A stretch of 64,000 bases of DNA from Endozoicomonas numazuensis (GCF_000722635.1 NZ_JOKH01000002.1:360337-424336), one strand, 5' to 3'; counted from the first letter of the stretch, positions 8,950-17,882 are shown. A program made the numbers and translations. The notes: a model not told the origin generated them from the letters alone.

Positions 8950-10527
8950 ATGATTTCTGATGCTGTCGTCGAATTATCGCGGTTCCAATTCGCGATGACG
9001 GCCCTTTATCACTTTTTGTTTGTGCCACTGACACTGGGCATGAGCTTACTGCTGGCTATCATGGAAACGGTGTATGTCGTTACCGGCAAGCAGATCTACA
9101 AGGATATGACCCGTTTCTGGGGCAAACTGTTCGGTATCAACTTTGCTCTGGGGGTGGCCACCGGCCTGACCATGGAGTTCGAATTTGGTACCAACTGGTC
9201 CATGTTCTCCTACTATGCAGGCGACGCTTTTGGTGTAACTCTGGCCATGGAAGCCCTGATGGCTTTCTTTATGGAATCCACCTTTGTCGGTATGTTCTTC
9301 TTCGGCTGGGATCGTCTCAGTAAAAAAGCTCACCTGACCTGCACCTGGCTGATGGCCATAGGTACCAACCTGTCGGCCATGTGGATTCTGGTAGGTAATG
9401 CCTGGATGCAAAACCCGGTCGGTGCCGAATTCAACTTTGAAACCATGCGTATGGAGATCACCAGCTTTGCTGAGATGTTCCTGAATCCCGTGGCTCAGGT
9501 TAAATTCCTGCATACCGTATCTGCAGGATACACTACAGGTGCCATGTTTGTGCTGGGTATCAGTGCCTGGTATCTGCTGAAAGGTCGTGACACAGAGTTT
9601 GCCCGTCGTTCCTTTACGGTAGCGGCCAGCTTTGGTCTGGCCGTCATTCTGTCCACTGCCATGCTGGGTGATGAATCCGGTTATGAGCTGGGCGAAGTGG
9701 ACCACGTTCAACAGATGAAACTGGCAACCATTGAAGCAGAATGGGAAACCGAAGACGCTCCGGCCGCCTTTACAGCTTTCACCCTGCCTTCTCAGGAAGA
9801 ACAGGAAAATCATCTGTCCGTTAAAATCCCCTACCTCATGGGACTGATTGCCACCCGTTCTCTGGATACCCAGGTCAGTGGTATCAAGGATCTGGTTGAA
9901 GGCAATGTAGAACGCATTACCCGCGGCATTGACTCATACGTCATGCTTCAGAAACTGAAACATGGTGAAGACACCCCGGAAAACCGTGAAGCCTTTAAGG
10001 GTATGGTCGATGATCTGGGCTATGGCCTGTTGCTGACCCGCTATACAGACGACATTGCCAATGCAACACCTGAAATGGTTCGCCAGGCTGCTGAAGACAC
10101 GGTACCTACCGTATGGCCGCTGTTCTTTGGTTTTCGCATTATGGTGGCCTGTGGCGCACTGATGGTGCTGCTGCTGGGTCTTTCATTCTTCAAGAGCCTG
10201 CGCGGTACAGAAATGAACAGCAAATGGTTCCTGAGACTCTGTTTCCTGGCTATTCCACTGCCGTTCATTGCCTGTGAAATGGGCTGGTTTGTTGCAGAAT
10301 TTGGGCGTCAGCCCTGGACCATTTCCGGTGTTCTGCCCACCTATCTGTCGGCGTCCAGCAAAACAACAACCGACCTATGGCTGAGTATTGCCGGCTTTGC
10401 GATCTTCTATACCATCTTCATCATCATCGAAATGTATTTGATGACCAAATACGCACGTAAAGGCCCCAGCAGCCTGCAAACCGGTCGTTACCATTTTGAA
10501 CAGGAAGTCAGACCCCAGCTGTCTTGA
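8950..10527 (+). CDS. cydA: cytochrome bd ubiquinol oxidase subunit I
   Basis: A 525-residue catalytic subunit of the bd-type quinol oxidase in the inner membrane. It reduces O2 to water with high affinity and carries haems b558, b595 and d. Visible landmarks are the N-terminal haem ligand His21 (TALYHFLF), EALMAFFMESTFVGMFFFGW, the second His in KFLHTVSAG, the Met of ACEMGW and GRQPW. The quinol loop is long (about 250-390, with KIPYLMGLIATRSLDTQ), matching the E. coli L-type (522 residues). The ATG has AAAGGGG at 5 nt. It is transcribed with cydB and cydX. Confidence 0.98.
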   Translation: MISDAVVELSRFQFAMTALYHFLFVPLTLGMSLLLAIMETVYVVTGKQIYKDMTRFWGKLFGINFALGVATGLTMEFEFGTNWSMFSYYAGDAFGVTLAMEALMAFFMESTFVGMFFFGWDRLSKKAHLTCTWLMAIGTNLSAMWILVGNAWMQNPVGAEFNFETMRMEITSFAEMFLNPVAQVKFLHTVSAGYTTGAMFVLGISAWYLLKGRDTEFARRSFTVAASFGLAVILSTAMLGDESGYELGEVDHVQQMKLATIEAEWETEDAPAAFTAFTLPSQEEQENHLSVKIPYLMGLIATRSLDTQVSGIKDLVEGNVERITRGIDSYVMLQKLKHGEDTPENREAFKGMVDDLGYGLLLTRYTDDIANATPEMVRQAAEDTVPTVWPLFFGFRIMVACGALMVLLLGLSFFKSLRGTEMNSKWFLRLCFLAIPLPFIACEMGWFVAEFGRQPWTISGVLPTYLSASSKTTTDLWLSIAGFAIFYTIFIIIEMYLMTKYARKGPSSLQTGRYHFEQEVRPQLS

Positions 10528-10592
10528 TACTGACCAAACTCTGGGAATCTCCTCCCTGGCCGGGTGAGATTCCCAATCTACAGGATAATGTT

Positions 10593-11726
10593 ATGGATTA
10601 TGCAGTTTTAAAATTCATCTGGTGGGTGCTGATCGGCGTATTAATGATTGGCTTTGCCATTATGGACGGATATGACCTGGGTACCGCTAACCTGCTGCCG
10701 TTTATGAGCAAAAACAACGAAGAACGTCGTATTATGATTAACGCCGTAGCCCCACACTGGGACGGCAATCAGGTCTGGTTCATCACGGCTGGCGGTGCTC
10801 TGTTTGCGGCCTGGCCACTGGTTTATGGTACGGCTTTCTCCGGTTTCTACTGGGCTATGCTGCTCGTGCTTTTCGCACTGATGGGACGCCCACTGGCCTT
10901 TGAATACCGCGCAAAAGTGTCACCAAAATACCAAAAGATTTGCGACACTGCCCTGTTCTTTAGCGGTATTGTGCCATCACTTGTATTTGGTGTGGCCTTT
11001 GGCAACCTGTTTCAGGGCTTTGGCTTTGATCTGGATTACACCATGCGCTCCACCTTCACACAGGGCTTTTTCTCCCTGCTGAACCCATTTGCACTGCTCT
11101 GCGGTCTGGTGAGTGTGGCCATGCTGACCATGCAGGGTGCTTCCTGGCAAAACATGCGTTCTGGTGCACCTATCCAGAAGCGCGCAGCAAAAACAGCGAA
11201 GTTATTTGCCCTGATCACCATTGCAACCTTTGCTCTGGCCGGTCTCTGGGTTAGCAATCTGCCTGGTTTTGAAGTAGTCGGCAACATTGATATTTCTGGT
11301 GCAGCCAACCCATTGAATAAAACCGTAGAAGTCGCTGGACCAGGCGTATGGCTGGCAAACTACAGCCGCTACCCGCTGATGATTCTGGCACCTGCAATGG
11401 GCTTTCTGGGCGCCATCGGTGTCTTCTTCCTGGCGGGTAAATCCAATCAGGGGCTGACCTTCTTCTGCAGCTCTGCCACCCAGGCTGGTGTGATCATGAC
11501 AGCAGGCTTCTCCCTGTTCCCATTCGTGATGCCTTCCAGCCTGAATCCTAATGTCAGCCTGACACTCTGGGATTCTGTATCCAGTGAACTGACACTGGAC
11601 ATTATGACGGTAGTGGCCGCGATTTATGTGCCTCTCATCATTGGCTATACCACTTGGTGTGTCTACAAAATGTGGGGCAGAATGACCGCACAGCACTTAC
11701 AGAAAAACAGCCACTCACTGTACTGA
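10593..11726 (+). CDS. cydB: cytochrome bd ubiquinol oxidase subunit II
   Basis: A 377-residue polytopic subunit that pairs with CydA. It opens MDYAVLKFIWW and has FAIMDGYDLG and APHWDGNQVWFITAGG, both characteristic of CydB. Length matches E. coli (379). The frame is open from 10524, overlapping the cydA stop, but the ATG at 10593 has AGGA at 7 nt and aligns with the family start. About nine hydrophobic segments are present. Confidence 0.98.
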   Translation: MDYAVLKFIWWVLIGVLMIGFAIMDGYDLGTANLLPFMSKNNEERRIMINAVAPHWDGNQVWFITAGGALFAAWPLVYGTAFSGFYWAMLLVLFALMGRPLAFEYRAKVSPKYQKICDTALFFSGIVPSLVFGVAFGNLFQGFGFDLDYTMRSTFTQGFFSLLNPFALLCGLVSVAMLTMQGASWQNMRSGAPIQKRAAKTAKLFALITIATFALAGLWVSNLPGFEVVGNIDISGAANPLNKTVEVAGPGVWLANYSRYPLMILAPAMGFLGAIGVFFLAGKSNQGLTFFCSSATQAGVIMTAGFSLFPFVMPSSLNPNVSLTLWDSVSSELTLDIMTVVAAIYVPLIIGYTTWCVYKMWGRMTAQHLQKNSHSLY

Positions 11727-11764
11727 GCAGAACAAATTATTCAGAAAGATCAGGAGAAAAGATT

Positions 11765-11875
11765 ATGTGGTACTTAGCCTGGATACTCGGCATTATGTCA
11801 GCCTCTTCTCTGGCGATTATCAGCGTCATTAAATATGAGTTCAGAAGCGAGAAGAATAAACCCTCAGCGAACTGA
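11765..11875 (+). CDS. cydX: cytochrome bd small subunit CydX
   Basis: A 36-residue single-TM protein beginning MWYLAWILG, the hallmark of CydX, which stabilises the haem groups of the bd oxidase. The hydrophobic part (residues 2-22) is followed by a charged tail. AGGAG lies 8 nt before the ATG. It starts 38 nt after cydB, completing a cydABX operon. Confidence 0.95.
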   Translation: MWYLAWILGIMSASSLAIISVIKYEFRSEKNKPSAN

Positions 11876-11893
11876 TCCATAGTTTGCGAAATC

Positions 11894-11920
11894 GGCAGTG
11901 GTTAACAACTGACCACTGCC
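11894..11920 (+). terminator. hairpin after cydX
   Basis: Perfect 9-bp stem GGCAGTGGT with ACCACTGCC and a 9-nt loop, 19 bases after the cydX stop. No U-run follows. Possible operon end. Confidence 0.5.
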
Positions 11921-12129
11921 ATCATCTCTCCAGCCCTTACCGTCCTTCACCCAGGCCATTACTCAGTTTTCAGAAATTAGACCATAGACGTCTGTTTCAT
12001 AAGCAGAAAACTTGGCAGAATCGGGCACAGAAATATAAGCAGTACTGGACAAATGGATTCATCAGTTGGTTGTAAAGGGAGTTTACCCTGCTGAGAAGGA
12101 GCTGAGGGGCGGTAGCGTGCCTGGACAGA

Positions 12130-12470
12130 ACTTGAAAAAACGGTTTATTTAAACGGGGCTTTCGCAAGTTGGCTGATGAAAAGTGAGGGGTTGAAGCAAA
12201 AATAGCCTTCAGGGAATGATTGATTTTTATGGATCAACCTTTCTGAAGGATCAGCCATGTGTGTAACACCCTCACTTCGCCCTATGTTCGAATTTTCTGG
12301 TTGGGTAATCGACCGTATTGATATCGACTGGGATGCCTCTGAAGCATTTGTGTATTGTATCCATGGCTGCCTCTTCACAACAACCTGAGTGAGCGACAGA
12401 TTCGGGAGTATGTAAAACGGCGAAAGACCAGCCGTAGAATCTGGATCAGTCTTACAGTAGAATTGACAAG
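12130..12470 (+). mobile_element. degenerate transposase remnant
   Basis: A short frame at 12257-12388 encodes 43 residues (MFEFSGWVIDRIDIDWDA and onward) resembling the N-terminal zinc-binding start of ISL3-type transposases, then stops. A few bases on, another frame reads LHNNLSERQIREYVKRRK, resembling the C-terminal part of a different transposase. No ORF survives. The rest of 11876-12517 holds nothing recognisable. Confidence 0.4.
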
Positions 12471-12517
12471 CTTAAGCTAATATCTAAGAATCCGTTTAGC
12501 AAAAATTTGGGGTTTCT

Positions 12518-12531
12518 ATGAATTTAGCTAT
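12518..12531 (+). pseudogene. first five codons of an IS30-interrupted secreted protein gene
   Basis: ATG at 12518 preceded by GGGG (5 nt spacing) encodes MNLA plus the first two bases of the next codon. Removing the IS30 element and one copy of its TAT duplication joins this in frame to 13654. It restores a signal peptide reading MNLAIKISLLTLIFSTSLMA followed by QEYTS. Confidence 0.8.
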
Positions 12532-13650
12532 CCTGAATTCAAGTCATAAGTGCATAACCCATGACTTTTCTTGCATCTATTCCTGTTAACTCTTTAAATG
12601 CCTCATAAGGGGTTTTGTAACCCAGGCATTTTCTAGGTCTACCATTCAGCTTATCGACCGCAATGATGACTTCTTTGTCTGTGACATTATCAAGCTCCAT
12701 CGACTTGGGAAAATACTGCCTTAGCAGACCATTAGCGTTTTCATTCTGGCCTCTCTCCCATGAGTGATAGGGTACAGCGAAATAGCTGTCACAGCTCAAA
12801 GCTTTTGCTACCTCTTCATGCTCAACAAATTCTCTTCCATTGTCGTAAGTTATGGTTTTGACAAACTTCTTTAAAGGCTTGAGAGAGCTAACCATCGCCT
12901 GTTTAACTGCTTTCGCCTTCTTTCCTGGCAGTGGTACTGCAAGGCGAAGCTTGGTCTTGCGCTCATCCATTGTGACAACGGCTCCTTTATGGTTTTTGCC
13001 AATTATTGTATCGGCTTCCCAGTCTCCAACCCGTTTCCGGTCATTAGCAATCTCCGGACGGTGTTCTATGCCAACACGGTTAGGAATGCCTGTTCGATTA
13101 TGGGCTGAACCATATCGTTTTCGGTACGTTTTACCTTGGTGGCGCAAGTGCTTATAAAGCGTTCCACCGGTTTTTTTGTCTTCCAGTATGAACTGGTAAA
13201 CGGTCTCATGATGAAGCTTTATGACACCTTCCTGCTCGAGCCTTCCGACAACTTGCTCAGGGCTCCAGTCTTCTCTGATATCACGCTCAATCCGTTGTTT
13301 AATGTCATCAGTAAGCTTTATCGACTTGGTCTTTTCCTTATGCCGTTCTTCAGCCTTGCCGTGCGCTTGCTTGTGACGGTAGCCTCTTTGTCCTGTATTG
13401 CGGCCCAGCTCGCGGGACAAGCTACTCTGGGATCGCCCCAGTGCCTTGGCAATCTTATTTTGAGAGACTCCTTCTTTCAGTTGAAGTTCGATATAATGTC
13501 TTTCTTCAAGGCTCAGGTGTGTATAGGCCATCCTTGGCTTCCTCTGCTTGGTTTCGTCGCTAACAGAGTACCCCTGAGTCTTGATTCATTTCAAAGGTGT
13601 GTAGCGATCAGTTGATTACAGAGGTTATGCACTTATGATACGAATTCAGG
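12532..13650 (-). mobile_element. IS30 family insertion sequence, apparently intact
   Basis: 1119 bp bounded by 28-bp imperfect inverted repeats (12532-12559 and 13623-13650). The ends read CCTGAATTC and the inner arm TCATAAGTGCATAACC. A 3-bp direct repeat TAT flanks it at 12529-12531 and 13651-13653, consistent with a simple transposition event. It carries one complete transposase gene. Confidence 0.93.
12539..13531 (-). CDS. IS30 family transposase
   Basis: A 330-residue DDE transposase. The N-terminal helix-turn-helix reads LSLEERHYIELQLKEG and ALGRSQSSLSREL. The catalytic core shows GDWEADTI (first Asp, about 170), TYDNGREF (second Asp, about 230) and the Glu in WERGQNENANGLLR (about 265). 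Full length, no frameshift. Its left end overlaps the terminal inverted repeat, as is common in this family. A divergent IS30 relative is at 57520-58494. Confidence 0.95.
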   Translation of the reverse strand: MAYTHLSLEERHYIELQLKEGVSQNKIAKALGRSQSSLSRELGRNTGQRGYRHKQAHGKAEERHKEKTKSIKLTDDIKQRIERDIREDWSPEQVVGRLEQEGVIKLHHETVYQFILEDKKTGGTLYKHLRHQGKTYRKRYGSAHNRTGIPNRVGIEHRPEIANDRKRVGDWEADTIIGKNHKGAVVTMDERKTKLRLAVPLPGKKAKAVKQAMVSSLKPLKKFVKTITYDNGREFVEHEEVAKALSCDSYFAVPYHSWERGQNENANGLLRQYFPKSMELDNVTDKEVIIAVDKLNGRPRKCLGYKTPYEAFKELTGIDARKVMGYALMT

Positions 13651-13653
13651 TAT

Positions 13654-14170
13654 TAAGATTTCCTTACTAACTTTGATTTTTTCTACATCCCTGATGGCTC
13701 AAGAATACACCTCAAAACTACTAGGGGGTGAAGATGAGGAAATATTCAGAAAAGGTTTATTTATTGTACCTGAGATAGAAATATACAATCCATTATTAGG
13801 TCAATACGCTATTAATATAGATCTTGTAAATAAGTTAATGTTATTTTCAGTTGAAGTACTGCAAAAAAACACATGCCTCTATTTTCAAACAGAAGTCTCT
13901 AAAGCCCCACGATATTATGCGAGAGTTTATGCACTTGCGACAAAACCAGGGACTACTACGACAATAAAACTCAGTGGTAAGACTATCGACAATATTAATT
14001 TCGGTCCCAGACTATGTATGATATGCAAAGAAGATGATAATTCAGTCACTCTTGAACCAATAAAAGGAGTACATGGGAATGGTGAAGAGTTTTCAATAAA
14101 CATTTTCGAGAATATTGTTGGTAATTCAGAAGCATACTCAATCAATTTCAACTCAAATAATTGCCATTAA
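13654..14170 (+). pseudogene. secreted hypothetical protein, 5' end displaced by IS30
   Basis: Open frame encoding about 170 residues that continues the signal peptide begun at 12518. The hydrophobic stretch SLLTLIFSTSLMA precedes QEYTSKLL. The mature part is about 150 residues, beta-rich in appearance, with four cysteines. I recognise no family. The AT-rich composition and Lys/Asn/Ile-rich product differ from the neighbouring core genes, suggesting transfer. A truncated product could start at the TTG at 13673, but it would lack the start of the export signal. Confidence 0.75.
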
Positions 14171-14262
14171 TCCAAACAAGGCCTAAATCGGGTAAGGGCT
14201 GGCTTTTCTTCAACCCTTCCCAGTCGAGTCAACCAAGGGACCCTCCCCCTCAGCTGCTCACA

Positions 14263-14296
14263 GACCCGGACATGAAGGTCTCCCTTCATCCGGCTC
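14263..14296 (-). ncRNA. group II intron domain V
   Basis: 34 nt on the minus strand starting GAGCCGGATGAAGG and ending TCATGTCCGGGTC, folding into the short stem-bulge-stem of group II domain V with a GAGA-type loop. It lies just after the RT stop, as expected. Confidence 0.75.
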
Positions 14297-14299
14297 TTC

Positions 14300-14890
14300 T
14301 TATCCAACCGGTGACACACAGCCAATGCGACAGTGTGCCATTAACCATGGGCTTCGTTTAGCGACTTTCCCCAAACACCGGGAAGCCCATCTTTTTCGTC
14401 CCCTCAATTTCTTGTATTTGCCCATCAACCAGCGAACCAGTGTTTCTTCCACATAGTTCAGAACTTTCTTCAATTCTGATGGGTAGAATTTCCCGTAGTA
14501 ATTGATCCAGCCCTGCACATAGGGATTGATCAGCTTTGCCAGCTCATTAAGCGAGTAAAGTGATCGCTTGGTCGGAACTTCCAGCTCTCTAATTGTATCC
14601 CGGATATGCTGGGCAGAAGTTTTGCTTATCGCAGGCAGAAAGCTGACAAAGAACTTCCCATACCGGTTTCTGGCCAACCTTGGGCGAAAGGTGTAGCTCA
14701 GAAAGTAAAACGCCGTGTTTTCATGCTTTTCCGGTCGGTCTTCATCCATACAGTAGACCAGCTTCGTCTTTTCCGGATGTAGCGTCAGACCACTGTCTTT
14801 TAAACGCCGTCTGACCTGTTCCAGCACAGACTCCGCTTCCTGTTTGGTACTACTCAAACAATACGCGCTGACCGGAGACGATATGCTTTC
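14300..14890 (-). pseudogene. group II intron reverse transcriptase/maturase, C-terminal fragment
   Basis: The frame from about 14890 encodes AYCLSSTKQEAESVLEQV, matching the region right after the RT active-site YADD motif, then GLTLHPEKTKLVYC. The maturase X domain follows (LNELAKLINPYVQGWINYYG and RWLMGKYKKLRGRKRWA). The fingers/palm domains and the YADD itself are missing. The frame continues upstream to 14995 but that part does not look like RT. Non-functional as a transposition protein. Confidence 0.85.
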
Positions 14891-15017
14891 TGACATACTC
14901 ACCAAAGAGAATCTTGATAATTTCCAGTCACAGTACACCGGTGGCAGAGTCAGGGACTTCCCTCCACTAAAGACCCTCAGTTTGTTTAGGCACAAGGTGT
15001 GCCAGTGAAAAGCGGCT

Positions 15018-15170
15018 TAAGGAGTAGTCCTAAAATAACTTCCTTATTCAAATCTGCTCAAAATCCGTTCGGGCTGAGCTTGTCGAAGCCCAATGCCATA
15101 ACCCTTCGACAGGCTCAGGGCGAACGGAGTCCGGGTGAAAATCGGGAAGTTATTTTGGGACAAATCCTAA
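15018..15170. repeat. MITE-like palindromic repeat, copy 1
   Basis: About 153 bp with imperfect terminal inverted repeats (TAAGGAGTAGTCC against GGACAAATCCTAA) and inner inverted segments (AATAACTTCC with GGAAGTTATT). The central large palindrome pairs CCGTTCGGGCTGAGC with GGCTCAGGGCGAACGG. Copies 2 and 3 are at 19444-19590 and 50772-50920. No coding capacity; probably a non-autonomous element. Confidence 0.85.
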
Positions 15171-15268
15171 GTCAGTGCCATTGGTTTATGGATATCCCTA
15201 TGCTCCCGAACTGGAATTTTCTTGATTTTATACCATCTTGAAATACAGTTTTCCTAACACGTATTGTC

Positions 15269-15451
15269 ATGAGTCAACCCGCTCCTGAATTTCAGATTAT
15301 AGTTACCCTCCTTGCAATCGTGAGTGAGCAACAGGAGCAGATCGCCAGTCTGACTGAGCGGGTAGCAATGCTGGAAGCAAAGAACAAGGCACTAGCCAAC
15401 AGGCTTAACTGGGTGCTGAATAGTTACAATTCATATCTTTTTCTGAGTTAA
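15269..15451 (+). pseudogene. N-terminal remnant resembling an IS66 TnpC transposase
   Basis: 60 codons. Residues 1-47 form a coiled coil (IVSEQQEQIASLTERVAMLE) like the leucine-rich N-terminus of IS66 transposases. The similarity stops after ALANRLN, where such proteins continue into an Asn/Ser/Pro linker. The last residues are unrelated. Truncated and not functional. Confidence 0.5.
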
Positions 15452-15471
15452 TTAAATTCAGGTAATGCGTT

Positions 15472-17250
15472 TTGAAAAAACACTATCGTACGTATTTATT
15501 GGCGTTTTATATTTTATCTCCCCCCCTGATTGGCTCACCAACTCTAACAGAAGAGTCTGTTACACACTCTTCGCAGATGTCTCGCCTACTTATACTGTCG
15601 TCCCTGCTTTACCCTGTATTTGAAGCACAAACAGATTTTTCAGAGATCATAACCAATCCGGATGAAGACCTTCTGGAAGAGTGGCGCTATGACTATTCAG
15701 CGGGTGATAGTCGGATTGAGCAGTTTATCAATTGGATATTGAGCTCAAAAAAAATATCAAGCGAAGAAGAAATCCAACAATATAAACAGGAGCAACTCTT
15801 TGAAGAAACGGCCAGCCACTCTCTGATTGATGAAGCATTGCAGCAGTTTAATCAAAGCTTTTCTGACAATATTGTCGGATACGACATTGCGATTGAATCA
15901 CCACCTGAAAACTCAGATGGTGTGAGCATCTATACAGTTCCTGGCGTAATCGTGGCAAACACAACTGATTCTGGTTCCACTCCGCCCCCCAACATTGACC
16001 AACCAGAAAACGGGGGGAATGATACGGATTCTGAAGAGCTGAAAGATCCAGAGGGGGTGGTTACCCTGTATTATTTTAATAAACAGAAGATCGCGGAAAT
16101 AAAGGACTCAGCAAAAACTTTTCTACATAAAAATGAGGACGAAATAGTTACAGCAGCAGATACAGCAGCAGTTAAAGCAACAGAGAGGAGAAAAGCCTTC
16201 ATCCACTATGGTAAATCATTGGTGGTAAAATCCGCTTTACCTAAAGGAGGTTCTCTGACAGAGTTACAAGAAGATAGCAGTAGCGTAAGACGTCAGATGG
16301 CAACCGAGGTGTACTGGCTCAAACGACTAAATCATAAAAATGTTATTTCGCTGTTTGGGTTTGCCCAGATAAAACCAACTGAACAGAAATCAAAAACAGC
16401 AAGCAACTCTGTTGAAAAGTTGACACAAGAGACAACAAGCGACTCTGATGCAGTGTTGACTCTAGAGTTAACAAACAGTGACAAATCAGAACAGGGCTCG
16501 CTTGACGAGTGGCCATATACAGTCGAAATGCTGTTTCTTCAAAACGGCGGCATAAGCCTTCAGGAATATATTAATGATTCCAAACTTAACCTTCTGAAGC
16601 CGGTAGCATTTATTATCTGCCAGCAGTTAATAGATGGAATTGCCTATCTCCATTCAGAAAACTGTGTGCATGCAGATATCAAGCCACCCAATATTGTAAT
16701 TGAACACTTCTCTAAACCCAGAGGGTACTCTCAGATATCTGTTAAGATTATTGATTTTGGTATTTCTTTTCGTTGTAACGAGAGATCCAGAGTCGAATCG
16801 GGAACTCAAGGCTTCAGGCCTGCTGAAGTGTTTAGACCTTACCGTCATGGCACAGATCGCAGTCTCAGGGATGTGTATGCATTTTCTATTATTGTTTTTT
16901 ATCTGCTCGCTTATGATGAGATGAAAAGAGATGATGGAAGGGAGTTTCAGGGCTTAATGGCAATACCAGATGATGAAGCCATTCCAGACAGATATCATTA
17001 TTTTTTTCTTCACATATTAGCAATCACTAACAATCTGATTTATAAGAGACAAGATTACAGTCAATTATCTATTGATAAGTTTGATATTAAAAAACTGGCC
17101 TTCTCGAGAGAATATTCATGGTTTCTTGGAGTGATTATGGCTCTTGCATCACGAACCGAAAAAAAACGCCCTACTTCAGCCAAAATCAAAGAAATTTTTG
17201 AGAAATTTCAATCAGAATTTAACGCCTATGAGTCTGATGAAAGGCTATGA
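15472..17250 (+). CDS. exported eukaryotic-type Ser/Thr protein kinase-like protein
   Basis: A 592-residue protein with an N-terminal export signal (MKKHYRTYLLAFYILSPPLI) and a 200-residue acidic, low-complexity region. An apparently complete protein kinase domain follows (about 235-580). Visible kinase elements are the VAIK-like lysine K253 (SLVVKSA), a Glu-containing helix C region (ATEVYWLKRLNHKNVISLFG), catalytic loop HADIKPPN (H400, D402, N407), IDFG (D428) and a P+1 segment GTQGFRPAEVF. The start is a TTG with AGG upstream; an ATG at 15465 is in another frame. A periplasmic or secreted kinase would lack ATP in the periplasm, so delivery to a host cell is the plausible reading (inference). 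It sits within IS debris and is AT-rich, suggesting transfer. Confidence 0.88.
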   Translation: MKKHYRTYLLAFYILSPPLIGSPTLTEESVTHSSQMSRLLILSSLLYPVFEAQTDFSEIITNPDEDLLEEWRYDYSAGDSRIEQFINWILSSKKISSEEEIQQYKQEQLFEETASHSLIDEALQQFNQSFSDNIVGYDIAIESPPENSDGVSIYTVPGVIVANTTDSGSTPPPNIDQPENGGNDTDSEELKDPEGVVTLYYFNKQKIAEIKDSAKTFLHKNEDEIVTAADTAAVKATERRKAFIHYGKSLVVKSALPKGGSLTELQEDSSSVRRQMATEVYWLKRLNHKNVISLFGFAQIKPTEQKSKTASNSVEKLTQETTSDSDAVLTLELTNSDKSEQGSLDEWPYTVEMLFLQNGGISLQEYINDSKLNLLKPVAFIICQQLIDGIAYLHSENCVHADIKPPNIVIEHFSKPRGYSQISVKIIDFGISFRCNERSRVESGTQGFRPAEVFRPYRHGTDRSLRDVYAFSIIVFYLLAYDEMKRDDGREFQGLMAIPDDEAIPDRYHYFFLHILAITNNLIYKRQDYSQLSIDKFDIKKLAFSREYSWFLGVIMALASRTEKKRPTSAKIKEIFEKFQSEFNAYESDERL

Positions 17251-17338
17251 TAGCCTTAATGGTTGCATCAAGTAATCCAAGTTCCACCAGCGTTCCTGCC
17301 TTGCCTTTGCTGATCCATTCGGTGTGGGGCTCAAAAAT

Positions 17339-17528
17339 TGGGCTCTTCCTCAATTTGAGTGGGTGGTTTAGCATAATCTGAAGCACTTAATGCAAGGATG
17401 CATCGATGCGTGATAAGCAACTCTATTCTCAAATATTGGGTATCGAATCCCCTTGGTTCGTTTCTGAAGTTGAGCTGTCACTGCAAGAACAAAAGGTTCA
17501 CGCGAAGACCGACTTTTTTGACTTTTAA
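17339..17528 (+). mobile_element. left-end remnant of an ISL3 family element
   Basis: Begins with GGGCTCTTCC, like ISL3 terminal repeats. It contains the start of a transposase gene at 17406-17528 (MRDKQLYSQILGIESPWFVS) that stops after 40 codons. This family start is distinct from the ISL3 element at 31280. The 88 bases before it hold nothing recognised. Confidence 0.6.
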
Positions 17529-17588
17529 TAAGGCATGACTATACCAAAATCTGAGTTTATGCAGATTGGCAAATAGCCGGTGACAGCC

Positions 17589-17882
17589 ATGCCCGCAGAA
17601 GAGTTTATCATCAATACTTATTGTCTGATCGATGATTTGTACAAAGAGCTTTTTCCCAACCCCATTCGCACCCGTGGCTATAAGCCGAAGCTCAGCGACA
17701 GCGAGGTGATTACTATGGAAATTGTTGGAGAGTGGCTCGGTTATCACAAAGACATTGAAATCTGGAAGTACTTTCGACGACACTGGTTTCACTTCTTCCC
17801 AAATATTCCCGCCAGAACCAAGCTAGCCTCTCAAGGTGCGAGCCTCTGGTCAGTAAAACAGAAAATTACAGAGCGTTGCTGA
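17589..17882 (+). pseudogene. N-terminal remnant of an IS982-like transposase
   Basis: Encodes about 90 residues similar to the start of IS982-type transposases (INTYCLIDDLYKELFP, then KLSDSEVITMEIVGEWLG). Homology ends near 17850, where it abuts the decayed group II intron RT on the other strand. The DDE core is missing. Confidence 0.6.

Larger units (their letters stand above)
14223..14995 (-). mobile_element. 3' part of a group II intron (truncated)
   Basis: On the minus strand the C-terminal half of an intron reverse transcriptase is followed by a recognisable 34-nt domain V (14263-14296) and a domain VI-like segment ending TTGACTCGAC at about 14223. The catalytic start of the RT and the entire 5' RNA domains are missing, so it cannot move by itself. 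The flank beyond 14222 reappears near 19387. Confidence 0.75.

Noticed and set aside
9046-9813. 255-codon minus-strand open frame
   Set aside because: It lies entirely inside cydA, antisense, with a His/Gln-rich product typical of a shadow frame.
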